Positions 1-8,576 of a stretch of 26,424 nt of DNA are shown here, piece after piece. The position numbers were made by a program, and so were the translations under genes. A model generated the notes under the pieces. It made no database searches and had not been told where the DNA came from. It was given only the letters and a program-made list of their open reading frames with translations. Location of the stretch: NCBI GenBank assembly GCA_964513365.1, contig CAZEMH010000006.1, positions 1 through 26,424 of the forward strand, written 5' to 3'. The DNA is from DAOVIY01 sp964513365 (GTDB lineage: Bacteria > Patescibacteriota > Minisyncoccia > UBA6257). Every line of letters starts with the position of its first letter. The first letter of the stretch is position 1.

Positions 1-65
1 AATGTGCGATCTTTCACTAATCCTAGTATTATTAGAATAACACATCAGAAGTGTATCGTCAATAG

Positions 66-136
66 CTGCCGGGCTTGGATTCGAACCAAGATTACCAGGG
101 CCAGAACCTGAGGTCCTACCATTAGACGACCCGGCA
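66..136 (-). tRNA. tRNA-Gln (anticodon CTG)
   Basis: On the minus strand a full cloverleaf can be drawn. The acceptor stem TGCCGGG pairs with CCCGGCA. The D arm is closed by GTC/GGAC, the anticodon stem is TCAGG/CCTGG, and the T arm is CTTGG-TTCGAAT-CCAAG. The seven-base anticodon loop is TTCTGGC, giving anticodon CTG, which reads the Gln codon CAG. The discriminator base is G, as is usual for tRNA-Gln. The 3' CCA is not encoded (CTATT follows), so it must be added after transcription. The gene starts 8 bases after the dnaX stop codon with no visible promoter between, so it is probably transcribed as the tail of the dnaX message and released by RNase P. Confidence 0.93.
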
Positions 137-144
137 ATAAATAT

Positions 145-1236
145 TTAAAGCTCCTCGCTAATGCATATTTCAAAAGGCAATGTAGGAATTGGGGTTCTTC
201 TAAGTTGTATTTGAATTTCAATAAATCTTTCTAATAGTTTTTCAAGATAAGGAGTGTCAAAAAACTCAGCTTGTTTAAATAATATAGTCATTTCTTCAGA
301 AGTTGTGTCTTTTTCTAGTAGCTTTCCCAATGTAGAAGAAACTTTAAGTAATAAAATCTTTCTTAAATAATTTAATACCTCTTTGTTAAAAACTTCCAAA
401 TCATAGCCTTCATCATAAATTTTATTAATAAATTCCAATGCTTTTTCTTTATTTCTCTTTCCTAAATAATCAATAAATCTTTTGACTTTTTCAAAATTAA
501 TAGCTCCTACTGATTCCTCAACTGCTTTTTTTGTAATATTCTTTTCAGTTACTAAAGATATTTGCCCTAATAATGATTCTGCATCACGTAATCCTCCTTC
601 AGAGTATAAAGCTATTAATCTTAATGCCTCATCTTCAAATTTTATATTCTCTTTTTTGCAGATATAAACAAGACGTTTTATACTATCATCTAAATTTAAT
701 TTTTTAAAATCATAGCGCTGAACTCTGGAAAGGATAGTTGCAAGTAATTTATCAGGCTTTGTTGTTGCTAAAATAAAAACTACATATTCTGGTGGTTCTT
801 CTAATGTTTTCAATAAAGCATTAAAACCTTCTTTAGTGATTTGATGCGCTTCATCTATTATAAAAACTTTGTATTTTGAATTTATTGGAGGAAATTTAAT
901 ATTTTCTCTTAAAGAACGGACATCTTCAATTCCACGATTGGAAGCAGCATCTATTTCTATTAAATCCATAGAATTCCCAGCATTAATTGCTAAACAAGAT
1001 TCACATTTATTGCAAGGCTCAAATTCATTAGGCTTTCTGTTTTGGCAATTTAATGCTTTAGCCAGTAGACGAGCAACAGTTGTCTTTCCTACCCCACGAG
1101 GCCCAGAAAAAAGATAAGCATGAGCAATTTGCCCTTGCATAAGGGCATTGGATAATGTCTTAATGGTATTTTTTTGATTAATTACTTCTGAAAAAACCTT
1201 AGGACGATATTTGCGATAAAAAACAAGTTTAGACAT
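145..1236 (-). CDS. dnaX: DNA polymerase III subunit gamma (short DnaX, no tau extension)
   Basis: Clamp-loader ATPase that loads the beta sliding clamp on primed DNA. The AAA+ core is complete: Walker A GPRGVGKT at residues 45-52, zinc-knuckle cysteines at 64, 75, 78 and 81, Walker B IIDEAH at 126-131, LLKTLEEPP at 141-149, sensor 1 ATTKP near 157-161, and the sensor 2 region GGLRDAE at 214-220. The usual SRC arginine-finger motif reads SRV (170-172); the Arg is kept. At 363 residues the protein ends soon after the third (oligomerisation) domain. It has no domains IV-V, which in E. coli tau bind helicase and polymerase alpha. The ATG at 1236 lies 10 bases from a TACAAT box, so the message is nearly leaderless. 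tRNA-Gln follows after 8 bases. Confidence 0.95.
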   Translation of the reverse strand: MSKLVFYRKYRPKVFSEVINQKNTIKTLSNALMQGQIAHAYLFSGPRGVGKTTVARLLAKALNCQNRKPNEFEPCNKCESCLAINAGNSMDLIEIDAASNRGIEDVRSLRENIKFPPINSKYKVFIIDEAHQITKEGFNALLKTLEEPPEYVVFILATTKPDKLLATILSRVQRYDFKKLNLDDSIKRLVYICKKENIKFEDEALRLIALYSEGGLRDAESLLGQISLVTEKNITKKAVEESVGAINFEKVKRFIDYLGKRNKEKALEFINKIYDEGYDLEVFNKEVLNYLRKILLLKVSSTLGKLLEKDTTSEEMTILFKQAEFFDTPYLEKLLERFIEIQIQLRRTPIPTLPFEICISEEL

Positions 1237-1246
1237 AATTTTGTAT

Positions 1247-1252
1247 ATTGTA
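1247..1252 (-). promoter_or_regulatory. Predicted -10 box for dnaX
   Basis: TACAAT (5 of 6 to TATAAT) on the minus strand, 10 bases before the dnaX ATG. A start 7 bases downstream would leave a leader of about 4 bases. The hexamer 17 bases upstream (TTTTAA, in the gap after the GtrA gene) is a poor -35 match, so the call rests on the -10 box and on the similar geometry at other genes in this window. Confidence 0.4.
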
Positions 1253-1277
1253 GCAGAAAATAACGCAGTTTAAAAGC

Positions 1278-1697
1278 TTAATTTTTATCCTTAAAAACTA
1301 AATATTTATAACCAAAAAAATTAATTAAAGTAGTAAATCCAGCAGCAGCCAATGCGCTAATATTAGCCCAAACATAAGGAGAAATGCCTCCAATCGGTCC
1401 TATAATATTCACTAATACAGATGCTGTGCAAATATTAACGCCAAATGCCACTAAACTAACTGAAAAAAACTTAGAAAATTCTTTTTTTTCAAGGCTCTTC
1501 CCTTTTTTAAAAGTCCATCTTTTATTCCAGATATAGCTATTAGTAACGCCGCAAGTAAAAGAAATTGCCTTAAATAATGAATAATAAAAACCAGAAGTTA
1601 TTCCAGTTAAAAACATTAATAAATTTAAAACACCGAAATCAATTCCGGTATTAAGAACTCCAACTAAAAGAAATTTTATAAATTGGATTGGCAACAC
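1278..1697 (-). CDS. GtrA-family integral membrane protein
   Basis: A small, very hydrophobic protein of 139 residues with about four membrane-spanning segments. It shows the GtrA-family pattern: an N-terminal KFLLVGVLNTGIDFG-type segment (residues 8-22), a basic N-x-R/K-W-T-F stretch between helices 2 and 3 (around NKRWTFKKG), and a final helix ending GYKYLVFK. GtrA-family proteins are thought to move or position lipid-linked sugars such as undecaprenyl-phosphate glucose across the membrane for surface polysaccharide modification; the substrate here is unknown. The start codon is GTG at 1697, 6 bases after the stop of the ATPase gene, so the two are cotranscribed. It is the last gene of the three-gene unit that begins at 4472. 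Confidence 0.85.
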   Translation of the reverse strand: MLPIQFIKFLLVGVLNTGIDFGVLNLLMFLTGITSGFYYSLFKAISFTCGVTNSYIWNKRWTFKKGKSLEKKEFSKFFSVSLVAFGVNICTASVLVNIIGPIGGISPYVWANISALAAAGFTTLINFFGYKYLVFKDKN

Positions 1698-1703
1698 AAT
1701 AGA

Positions 1704-4052
1704 TTATATATATCCTTTTTGTATTTCTTCCTCAATTTCACTGCGTGGACGGGCATATTTTGAAGAAGAAAGTTGTTTTAAAGATTCTAATTTACTTAAA
1801 TCTGAATCAATAGGTTTATTTATTCTCATATTAAATGCCCGTGAGACCTGGCCTTGAATTGTTAATTTAATATATGCATCAAAATTATCAAGATTAATTA
1901 AATCATAAGTACTAAAAACAGGAGCAAAATATTTAGCCAAAAATTCAGAATCTTCATTTCCCACACGAAAACAAATCATTGTACCCACATTGCCAAAAAC
2001 TGATTTGAGAATTGGTTCTTTTAACTGACCCAGGAATTGATTAGCAACAGTTAAATTAAGATGATACTTTCTTGCTTCTGAAAAAATTGTAGAAATAGTA
2101 TCAGTTGTAATATTCTGAAACTCATCAATATAAAGATAAAAATCCTTTCTCTGATCTTCTGGAATATCAACACGGGAAAATGATGCCATCATTAATTTTC
2201 CTACAACAATCATTCCTAAAAGATAACTGTTTATATCACCTAATAATCCTTTAGAAAGATTAATAATTAAAATCTTTTCTTCATCCATAACATTTCTAAA
2301 GTCTATGGAAGATTTCTTCTGGCTGATTATAGGTCTAACTAAATCATTTGCCAAGAAAGGATTAAGTTTAGAGTTGATATATGGTGCAACATTAGCCAAT
2401 GCCAATTCTCCTCCAGCTTTTTCCGCTTCTTTCTCCCAGAATTCTTTTACCATTGGATTAGGAGTTTTTTCTAATAATGATTTGCGGAAATCAGGATTTA
2501 TTAAAATACGCGGAATATCATTTAATGTATGAATTTCAGTATCATCAAGCAAAAGAAGCAATGCATTACGAAAATATTGCTCAAAAACAGGCCCTCCTAC
2601 TGTTTTTAAATCATATAGTTTATCCAAAATCTCAAGAAGTTCATTAGTAACAAAAGATTTTTGAAAAGGATATTTCTTGTCCCATTCAAGCATATTTAGA
2701 CCAAATGATCTTTCAAAATCTCCTGGATTAAAATATATAACATCTTTATACCTTGATTCTGGTATTAATCCCATCAGGTACTCAGCAGTATCTCCATGAG
2801 GATCAATATAGCAAGCTCCTTTTCCAGCAGCAACATCCTGAATAAACATATTCTTCATCAAAGAAGTTTTACCTGTCCCTGTCTGCCCTATTATATAAAT
2901 ATGACGCCGCCTATCTTCATCTAATATCCTAACTTCCTTCTTTTCTCTCTGAAAAATATTTATTCCTAAAATTGTTCCTTGTTTGGGCAAATTTAAAGGC
3001 GCTGGAGCACTGCGAGCGTTTAACCATTTTAATCGAGAATTCTCCAAAAAAGGATGTGGAAAATGAAATATAGTAGCAATCTCTAAAGAATTTAACAAAA
3101 CTGACTTTTTTCTTCTAAAAATCCTAAAGGAAAAATTATAAATTAATTTTTTTAATCCTTGTTTTGTTTTAATCTTTTTTATTAATAAGCTGTTTCCAAT
3201 TGGATTAGAAAAAGGACTAAATGAAGCTTCTAAATGAGATAATAGTGCCTGAGCGCGTTCTTTTGTATTTGCTGATACCAATAAACGAGCATTAAAAAAG
3301 AAAAGCGGATATTGAGATTTTTCATCTATTAATTTAATTAAATTTTCATCAACTGTTTTGGCATTTAATTCTTTAGATGATTCTTTTTTAAACGACTCCT
3401 TTACTAATGAAGAAGGTTTTAAAATCGCTTGATCTAAACTTTTTCCTTCTAGAAGAGCTTTTTTAATGACCTCAAATTTCTTTTTCATCCCAATAGTGTC
3501 TGGTTTTATGACAATCTGAAAAGCCGCTCCTTCACCTTGGGGAATTATTTTAGTGAAAGCATTAACAATTGTTGTCAGCGGATCTTGATCAAAGGACTTA
3601 TAGGTTTTAATAGGCAAAACAAACGGCTCTTTTAAAGTAAGTTCTGAACCTACAACTTTTCCTTGTGGAGAAAAAATAGTATAGTCATCTACTGGCTCAA
3701 TTTTAGCATAAGGAAATAAAGATGAAAGCGTCTTCTCAAAAAATTGTTCGTCTTTTTTCAAACAAGCAGCATAAAAACAAATTTCTTGAGAATTATTATG
3801 TACAGCAATTTCAAAAATAATTTCTTTTTTATACCTGCTTAAACTCTCTAAAGCCTGTTCAAAAACAGAGACAAAATCAATAAAAGTTTTCTGTTTTTCC
3901 TGCTCTATCAATGAAAAATCACGTGGAATTGTTATAAGAAATAATTGATAATTTAAGCTTTTTTTAATCTCTAAATGAAAAAATCTTTTCCTGATAAAGA
4001 AAAACAAAAAAATTGATAAGATTAAAATAAATAATATTCCAAATAAAAACAT
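1704..4052 (-). CDS. Membrane-anchored conjugative coupling-protein-like ATPase (TraD/VirD4/HerA type)
   Basis: Large P-loop ATPase of the FtsK/HerA superfamily, close in pattern to type IV secretion coupling proteins. One N-terminal transmembrane helix (residues 2-20) is followed by a poorly recognisable 340-residue region. The motor domain has Walker A GQTGTGKT at 389-396, CYIDPHGDT at 414-422, and Walker B FYLYIDEFQ at 638-646. The segment LTVANQFLGQL (667-677) is typical of coupling ATPases, where a Gln senses nucleotide. Such proteins pump DNA or DNA-protein complexes through membranes. No relaxase, VirB4, VirB6 or pilin gene is nearby. It sits 3 bases behind a small helical protein gene and in front of the GtrA gene. 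Family assignment is firm; a role in DNA transfer is inferred. Confidence 0.82.
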   Translation of the reverse strand: MFLFGILFILILSIFLFFFIRKRFFHLEIKKSLNYQLFLITIPRDFSLIEQEKQKTFIDFVSVFEQALESLSRYKKEIIFEIAVHNNSQEICFYAACLKKDEQFFEKTLSSLFPYAKIEPVDDYTIFSPQGKVVGSELTLKEPFVLPIKTYKSFDQDPLTTIVNAFTKIIPQGEGAAFQIVIKPDTIGMKKKFEVIKKALLEGKSLDQAILKPSSLVKESFKKESSKELNAKTVDENLIKLIDEKSQYPLFFFNARLLVSANTKERAQALLSHLEASFSPFSNPIGNSLLIKKIKTKQGLKKLIYNFSFRIFRRKKSVLLNSLEIATIFHFPHPFLENSRLKWLNARSAPAPLNLPKQGTILGINIFQREKKEVRILDEDRRRHIYIIGQTGTGKTSLMKNMFIQDVAAGKGACYIDPHGDTAEYLMGLIPESRYKDVIYFNPGDFERSFGLNMLEWDKKYPFQKSFVTNELLEILDKLYDLKTVGGPVFEQYFRNALLLLLDDTEIHTLNDIPRILINPDFRKSLLEKTPNPMVKEFWEKEAEKAGGELALANVAPYINSKLNPFLANDLVRPIISQKKSSIDFRNVMDEEKILIINLSKGLLGDINSYLLGMIVVGKLMMASFSRVDIPEDQRKDFYLYIDEFQNITTDTISTIFSEARKYHLNLTVANQFLGQLKEPILKSVFGNVGTMICFRVGNEDSEFLAKYFAPVFSTYDLINLDNFDAYIKLTIQGQVSRAFNMRINKPIDSDLSKLESLKQLSSSKYARPRSEIEEEIQKGYI

Positions 4053-4055
4053 CTT

Positions 4056-4472
4056 TTAAATTAATTTTTTATCTTTTAACATCTGATAATATTTATCTGC
4101 CAAAGAATCGCGTAATTTATCAATTAAAAAAGCATTGCCGCTTTTTAAGGCAATTGTAACAGCTTTTGGAATACTTTCTTCCACTGCTATCCCTACAAGC
4201 TCGGCAAGCTTAATATTGGCCTCTTCTACAATTGAATCAGAAGATTCATCAGCCTGAGAAACAACCTGAGAAGGAAATGGTACTTTCATTTCTGCATCAG
4301 GCTTTACAACATCCATGCCAGGAGGCATTTCTTTTAAAGAATCTTCCATCCTTTCATTAATAGTTTCAGCAACTAATTCTTTCTCTTCAGGAGTGGATAA
4401 TCCCTGTTGGGCTAATTGCTCTTTCTTAATTTGTATTCGTTCTTTAATTAAATCTAATTCTGTTTTTTCCAT
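4056..4472 (-). CDS. Small helical protein of unknown function upstream of the coupling-like ATPase
   Basis: Not recognised. The 138-residue product is predicted soluble, with no signal peptide or membrane segment. Residues 1-48 are a highly charged helix, possibly coiled coil (repeated K/E/Q with LIKERIQIKKEQL at 8-20). Residues 49-85 are a linker with PPGMDVVKPD and an acidic, Ser-rich stretch. Residues 85-138 form a second helical block with a hydrophobic AVTIALKSGNAFLIDKLRDS core. It is first in a three-gene unit, begins 8 bases from a strong extended -10 box, and is separated by 3 bases from the ATPase ATG. This placement suggests a partner or adaptor of the ATPase, which is inference only. 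Confidence 0.8.
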   Translation of the reverse strand: MEKTELDLIKERIQIKKEQLAQQGLSTPEEKELVAETINERMEDSLKEMPPGMDVVKPDAEMKVPFPSQVVSQADESSDSIVEEANIKLAELVGIAVEESIPKAVTIALKSGNAFLIDKLRDSLADKYYQMLKDKKLI

Positions 4473-4480
4473 TTGAATAT

Positions 4481-4489
4481 ATTATACCA
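4481..4489 (-). promoter_or_regulatory. Extended -10 promoter for the 4472-1278 unit
   Basis: The minus strand reads TGGTATAAT: a consensus TATAAT (4481-4486) with the extended TGn element. It lies just downstream of the ftsQ stop and 8 bases before the ATG at 4472, so the predicted message has a leader of about 2 bases. The -35 hexamer at 17-bp spacing is TTATTT, a weak match, which is tolerated by extended -10 promoters. Confidence 0.6.
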
Positions 4490-4493
4490 CGTT

Positions 4494-5363
4494 CTATCTG
4501 GACAAATAAACTTTTGGAAGATACCGGCAATCTATATATTTTAAATTACTAAAACCATCACTTGCTTTTTGTTCTCTAATTCCTGCTATTATTTTAAGAA
4601 CTTCTGAAAAATCATCCCCCATATTGTAAAGAATATAGAATCCTTCATTAGTAACTATCTTTAAGCTTGAAAAATTTGCTTCCTTAATCTCCAAAAAATC
4701 AATTGAGATTGGACTTTCTTCGTTTTTGGCGAGAATAAATATTTTATCAAGTTTTTCTAATTTATCTCTGGAAATAATTTTATCACCAAGAGATCTATTT
4801 TCCATTCCGAGAAATACAATTTGATTAATAAAAGACCCGTCTATTCCCAAGGATTTTTCAAAAATTACTCCATTCTTATCCATATAATAACAATCTTTGT
4901 TTTCATCCAGCAACACAGATTCATCATCATCCAATAAAACAATTTCTTTTTTATTGCATAATAAAAAATCAATAATCCTTTGTTTTATATTAACAGTTAA
5001 AACTCCTTTTTTGATATCTAAATCCATATCCATGTTTTCTATTTCTGGATGTTGTTTGAGAATAAGATTTCTTAAATCAAAAGAAATAAAAGATATGTAG
5101 CTTTTATTATTCTGAATATATTGAGGAAAAATTTCATAAATCAAAAAAGGAGTAAAACGATGATTTCTTTGTTCAAGAATTAATTCAATCTTTTTAGAAA
5201 AATTCTGATCAAATCCCTCAATAACTATATCTTTTATCTGAAAATACGGAGAAAGAAAAATAAGCCAATATATAAAGCCAAGGAAAGAAAAAACAAAAAA
5301 AATAACAAAAAATATTTTTACTCTCAACCAGTAAATTCTTGAAGTGTGGCGAGTTCTTCTCAT
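4494..5363 (-). CDS. ftsQ: Divergent FtsQ/DivIB-like division protein with POTRA domain
   Basis: Bitopic membrane protein of 289 residues. A short basic N-terminus (RRTRHTSR) is followed by one transmembrane helix at about 15-37 and then, outside the membrane, a POTRA-like beginning (SPYFQIKDIVIEGFDQNF, about 38-55). That is the FtsQ pattern of an FxV/I-xxIxVxG strand just after the helix. The remainder (110-289) is divergent, rich in beta-prone segments, and ends LKYIDCRYLPKVYLSR, which resembles the C-terminal strand (iDlRy..pkVal) of FtsQ. FtsQ bridges early and late divisome proteins. The gene lies 11 bases behind serS, at the end of the mreB-to-serS run. Another POTRA-bearing bitopic protein is possible, but topology and the terminal strand favour FtsQ. 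Confidence 0.75.
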   Translation of the reverse strand: MRRTRHTSRIYWLRVKIFFVIFFVFSFLGFIYWLIFLSPYFQIKDIVIEGFDQNFSKKIELILEQRNHRFTPFLIYEIFPQYIQNNKSYISFISFDLRNLILKQHPEIENMDMDLDIKKGVLTVNIKQRIIDFLLCNKKEIVLLDDDESVLLDENKDCYYMDKNGVIFEKSLGIDGSFINQIVFLGMENRSLGDKIISRDKLEKLDKIFILAKNEESPISIDFLEIKEANFSSLKIVTNEGFYILYNMGDDFSEVLKIIAGIREQKASDGFSNLKYIDCRYLPKVYLSR

Positions 5364-5374
5364 AAAATATATAT

Positions 5375-6646
5375 TTAGGAAATAACCTTTATTCCATTTG
5401 CATAACGCAAAAGAGCTTTAGGAATTTTTATTTTTCCATCCTTTGTTTGGTAATTCTCAATAATTGCTATTATTATTCTTCCCATTGCAAAAGCAGTCCC
5501 ATTCAAAGTATGGACTAATTCATTTTTACCAACAGCCTTGTTTTTAAATTTAATATTCAACCGTCTGGACTGAAAATCAGTGCAATTAGAAGTTGAATGG
5601 GTTTCACGATACTGGCCTTCACCATTATTCTGCCCTGGAAGCCAGGCTTCTATGTCATATTTAGCCACTGCAGGATCACCTAAATCACCTGAACAAATTT
5701 GTAATACCTGATAAGGAATTCTTAAATCTTTCATCATTTCTTCTTCCACAGAAAGGAGAAAATCATGTTCTTTTATTGAATTTTCTGGTTTGGAAAAGAC
5801 AAACATTTCTATTTTATCAAACTGATGAACCCGTAAAATACCTTTTGTATCTTTGCCGTAAGAACCAGCTTCCCTCCTAAAGCAAGAAGAAAAAGACACA
5901 TAGCGACGAGGCAAATCTTCTTCTTCAAAAACCTCATTCATATGCATTGGTCCAATCATTTGCTCTGAAGTTCCAACTAAATACAGTTCGTCTTTTGGTA
6001 AATAATACACATCTTCTTCTCCCCTATCCAAATAACCCATGCCCCAGAAAGGTTCTCGTTTAATCAAAACAGGAGGAATTATAGGAATAAATCCTTTTTT
6101 CGTCAATTTATCAAAAACAAACTTAATTAAAGCAATTTCCAAAATAGCTGCTCCTCTTTTTAAAATACCAAAACGTGAACCAGATATTTTAGATGCTCTC
6201 TGTGTATCAATAATATCTAATTTTTCTGCCAATGAAAGATAATCTTGTGGAATAAAGTTAAATTTCGGTTTCTTGCCAACTTGTCTTATAACCACATTAT
6301 CTCTCTCGTCTTTTCCTTCAGGAACATAGTCCAGAGGCGGATTTGGAATAAGGCTCAATATTTTTTTGTATTCTTTTTGCACTTCTTCTAATTCTTTTTC
6401 CTTGTCTGATAAAAAAATCTTTGCATCTTTTAAGACTTTCATTATCCCGTCTTTATCTTTCTCTTTAACAATCTTTTTTTCAGCTGTGTTCTTCTTTGCC
6501 CTCACTGTTTCTATTTCTTGTATTAAATCTCTCTTTTTTTTATCTAATTCCAAAATTTTATCCACTAAAAAAGTATCAGCGCCTTTTTTACCAATGCCTT
6601 CTTTAATTCTTTCTGGCTGTTCTCTGATAAGTTTAATATCTAACAT
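5375..6646 (-). CDS. serS: Serine--tRNA ligase
   Basis: Class II aminoacyl-tRNA synthetase that charges tRNA-Ser. Residues 1-110 form the long antiparallel coiled-coil arm that grips the tRNA variable arm (MLDIKLIREQPERIKEGI at the start, then Lys/Glu-rich helices). The catalytic core has the TxE serine-binding element in LVGTSEQM, motif 2 in SSCFRREAGSYGKDTKGI followed by RVHQFDKIE, the THSTSNCTDFQSRR segment, and motif 3 in NGTAFAMGRII. The length of 423 residues is normal. The ATG at 6646 is 13 bases after the lysS stop, so the two synthetases are probably cotranscribed. A five-residue NNGEG loop inside the WLPGQ...YRE motif is slightly unusual. Confidence 0.97.
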   Translation of the reverse strand: MLDIKLIREQPERIKEGIGKKGADTFLVDKILELDKKKRDLIQEIETVRAKKNTAEKKIVKEKDKDGIMKVLKDAKIFLSDKEKELEEVQKEYKKILSLIPNPPLDYVPEGKDERDNVVIRQVGKKPKFNFIPQDYLSLAEKLDIIDTQRASKISGSRFGILKRGAAILEIALIKFVFDKLTKKGFIPIIPPVLIKREPFWGMGYLDRGEEDVYYLPKDELYLVGTSEQMIGPMHMNEVFEEEDLPRRYVSFSSCFRREAGSYGKDTKGILRVHQFDKIEMFVFSKPENSIKEHDFLLSVEEEMMKDLRIPYQVLQICSGDLGDPAVAKYDIEAWLPGQNNGEGQYRETHSTSNCTDFQSRRLNIKFKNKAVGKNELVHTLNGTAFAMGRIIIAIIENYQTKDGKIKIPKALLRYANGIKVIS

Positions 6647-6659
6647 ATGTCTAATAAAG

Positions 6660-8105
6660 TTATTTGTTTCTAGGTTTCATAAATGGAAAAAGAATCACCT
6701 CTTTTAATGAAGATGAATGCGTTAGAACAGTTATTAATCTATCAATACCTATGCCTAAACCTGCTGTTGGAGGCATTCCATATTCTAATGCTTCGATATA
6801 ATCAATATCTTGTGGATGAGCTTCTATATCCCCTTTTTTCTTCATTTCTGCCTGTTTCTTAAACCTTTGCTTTTGATCTATTGGATCATTTAATTCAGAA
6901 AAACCATTTACTATTTCAGAACCAAAAACAATTAATTGAAAGCGCGCTGTTTTATTAGGATCATCGGCTTTTTTCTTTGCTAGCGGTGATATTTCCAAAG
7001 GATGGTCTATAATAAAAGTCGGTTCTGTAATTTTCCCACGTAATTTTTTAAAAATTGCATCTGCTATTTTTTCTTTAGAATCCGCTTTATCCACAATAAC
7101 CCCTAATGCTTTAGCCTTCTTTAGCCATTTTTCTTTGTTATCATTAAAACTTAATTTTACCTCTTTCTTTAGAAATTCCTCAAAGCCGATCTTTTTCCAT
7201 ATTTTTTTTAAAAACACTTTTGCATCAGGAATATCGTTTTTAAATTTCTTTGCTAAAAATTGAAATAATTCTTTAATTAATTCCATTAAGTCTTCCCTTG
7301 TTTTATATGCGCTATATAATTCCAGCATAGTGAATTCAGGATTATGCTCCCTATCAATTCCTTCATTTCTAAAACATTTTCCAATTTCATAAATATTTTC
7401 AAATCCTCCAATTATAAGACGTTTTAAATATAATTCTGGCGCTATCCTTAAATAGATTTTCATCTTCAATGCTTCCAGGCGTGTAACAAAAGGATTGGCA
7501 AATGCTCCACCATACAAAGGTTGCAAAATTGGCGTTTCTACCTCTAAATACTCTTTTTTATTCAAAAATTCCCTTAATGAAGAAATAATTTTACTGCGAA
7601 AGATAAATCTATGTTTTACTTCTTCATTCTCTAATAAATCAAGATAACGCCTGCGAAACCGCTCTTCTGCATTTTCCAGCCCATACCATGCTTTTGGCAA
7701 GGATCTTAAACTTTTAGACAATAACTTAAAACTCCTGACTTCCAATGTTTTCTCCCCTCTTTTTGTTTTAAAAAGAATTCCTTGGGCTTCTAAAAAATCA
7801 CCTAAGTCAAAAAAATCCTCAAAAAACTTCATTTTATCTTTACCAAGCTTATCTTGTTTAAACAAAAGTTGAATTTTTTCAGTCTGGTCTTTAATATCCA
7901 CAAAAATAGCGCCACCATGTCCTCTAATTCCACAAATCCTTCCTGCTAAAATAATCTTTTTTTTAGAACGAGACCATTTAGAAAAATTATCCAATGCCTG
8001 GATAATAGAAAATTGACGATGAGTTTTCTCAGGATAAGGATCAACTCCTAATTTTCTTAACTTTTTGAGCTTTTTTATTCTTTCTTTTATTAAATCAGAT
8101 AACAT
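6660..8105 (-). CDS. lysS: Lysine--tRNA ligase (class II)
   Basis: Class II LysRS. The N-terminal OB-fold anticodon-binding domain (about residues 50-145) contains GRICGIRGHGGAIFVDIKD. The catalytic domain shows the RRRYLDLL entry motif, motif 1 with VETPILQPLYGGAFANPF, LRIAPELYLKRLIIGG, motif 2 with GKCFRNEGIDREHNPEFT, HPLEISPLAKK, SEIVNGFSELNDP, and motif 3 with PPTAGLGIGIDRL. The protein is 481 residues, a little shorter than the typical ~500. The gene lies between greA (3-base gap) and serS (13-base gap), inside the run of genes starting with mreB. There is no editing-domain insertion, as expected. All catalytic motifs appear intact. Confidence 0.97.
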   Translation of the reverse strand: MLSDLIKERIKKLKKLRKLGVDPYPEKTHRQFSIIQALDNFSKWSRSKKKIILAGRICGIRGHGGAIFVDIKDQTEKIQLLFKQDKLGKDKMKFFEDFFDLGDFLEAQGILFKTKRGEKTLEVRSFKLLSKSLRSLPKAWYGLENAEERFRRRYLDLLENEEVKHRFIFRSKIISSLREFLNKKEYLEVETPILQPLYGGAFANPFVTRLEALKMKIYLRIAPELYLKRLIIGGFENIYEIGKCFRNEGIDREHNPEFTMLELYSAYKTREDLMELIKELFQFLAKKFKNDIPDAKVFLKKIWKKIGFEEFLKKEVKLSFNDNKEKWLKKAKALGVIVDKADSKEKIADAIFKKLRGKITEPTFIIDHPLEISPLAKKKADDPNKTARFQLIVFGSEIVNGFSELNDPIDQKQRFKKQAEMKKKGDIEAHPQDIDYIEALEYGMPPTAGLGIGIDRLITVLTHSSSLKEVILFPFMKPRNK

Positions 8106-8108
8106 AAA

Positions 8109-8576
8109 TTAAGATATCTTTAATATCTTATATTTTACCTCACCTTGTGGTGTATTTACAAGTATTATATCCCCTTTTCTATGACCCAAAAAAGCTTTGC
8201 CCAAAGGCGACTCATTAGAAATTTTGCCTTCTGTTGGCTTGGCTTCATGAGACCCAACAATAGTAAATACTTTTTTATTTATTGGCTTACTCAAACTTTT
8301 TATCTCTATTGTCGAACCTAATTGTACAACATGATTATTAGAGGAACGACGAATAATAGAAACATCTTTAAAAAATATCTCCAACTCTAAAATTCGTGTT
8401 TCTAAAACCGATTGCATTTCTTTTGCCTCTTGATACGCTGCATTTTCTGCTAAATCACCCAGTTCTTTTGCATCCTGAAGCATTTGAGCAATTTCTTTTC
8501 TCTTTATGGTTTTTAATTCATTTAATTCTTTTTTGAGGGCCTTATATGCCTCAGATGTGATATAGTTTTTACTCAT
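8109..8576 (-). CDS. greA: Transcription elongation factor GreA
   Basis: Rescues backtracked RNA polymerase by stimulating transcript cleavage through the secondary channel. Residues 1-75 form the antiparallel coiled coil. Its acidic tip lies in KELGDLAENAAYQEAKE; with the ATG at 8576, the tip residues fall at D41 and E44, the same numbers as in E. coli GreA. This supports that start over the in-frame GTG at 8585. The C-terminal FKBP-like domain contains SPLGKAFLGHRKGDIILVNTPQG. Length is 155 residues, typical. The ATG overlaps the last 8 bases of mrdA, suggesting translational coupling, and lysS follows after 3 bases. Confidence 0.95.
   Translation of the reverse strand: MSKNYITSEAYKALKKELNELKTIKRKEIAQMLQDAKELGDLAENAAYQEAKEMQSVLETRILELEIFFKDVSIIRRSSNNHVVQLGSTIEIKSLSKPINKKVFTIVGSHEAKPTEGKISNESPLGKAFLGHRKGDIILVNTPQGEVKYKILKIS

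Noticed and set aside
145..1236. Programmed frameshift in dnaX producing tau
   Set aside because: No slippery A-run near the end of the gene, and tRNA-Gln follows 8 bases after the stop, leaving no room for a tau extension.
1704..4052. ATPase as a sign of an integrated conjugative element
   Set aside because: No relaxase, integrase, pilin, att repeat or change of base composition is seen; neighbours are core genes in a continuous gene run.
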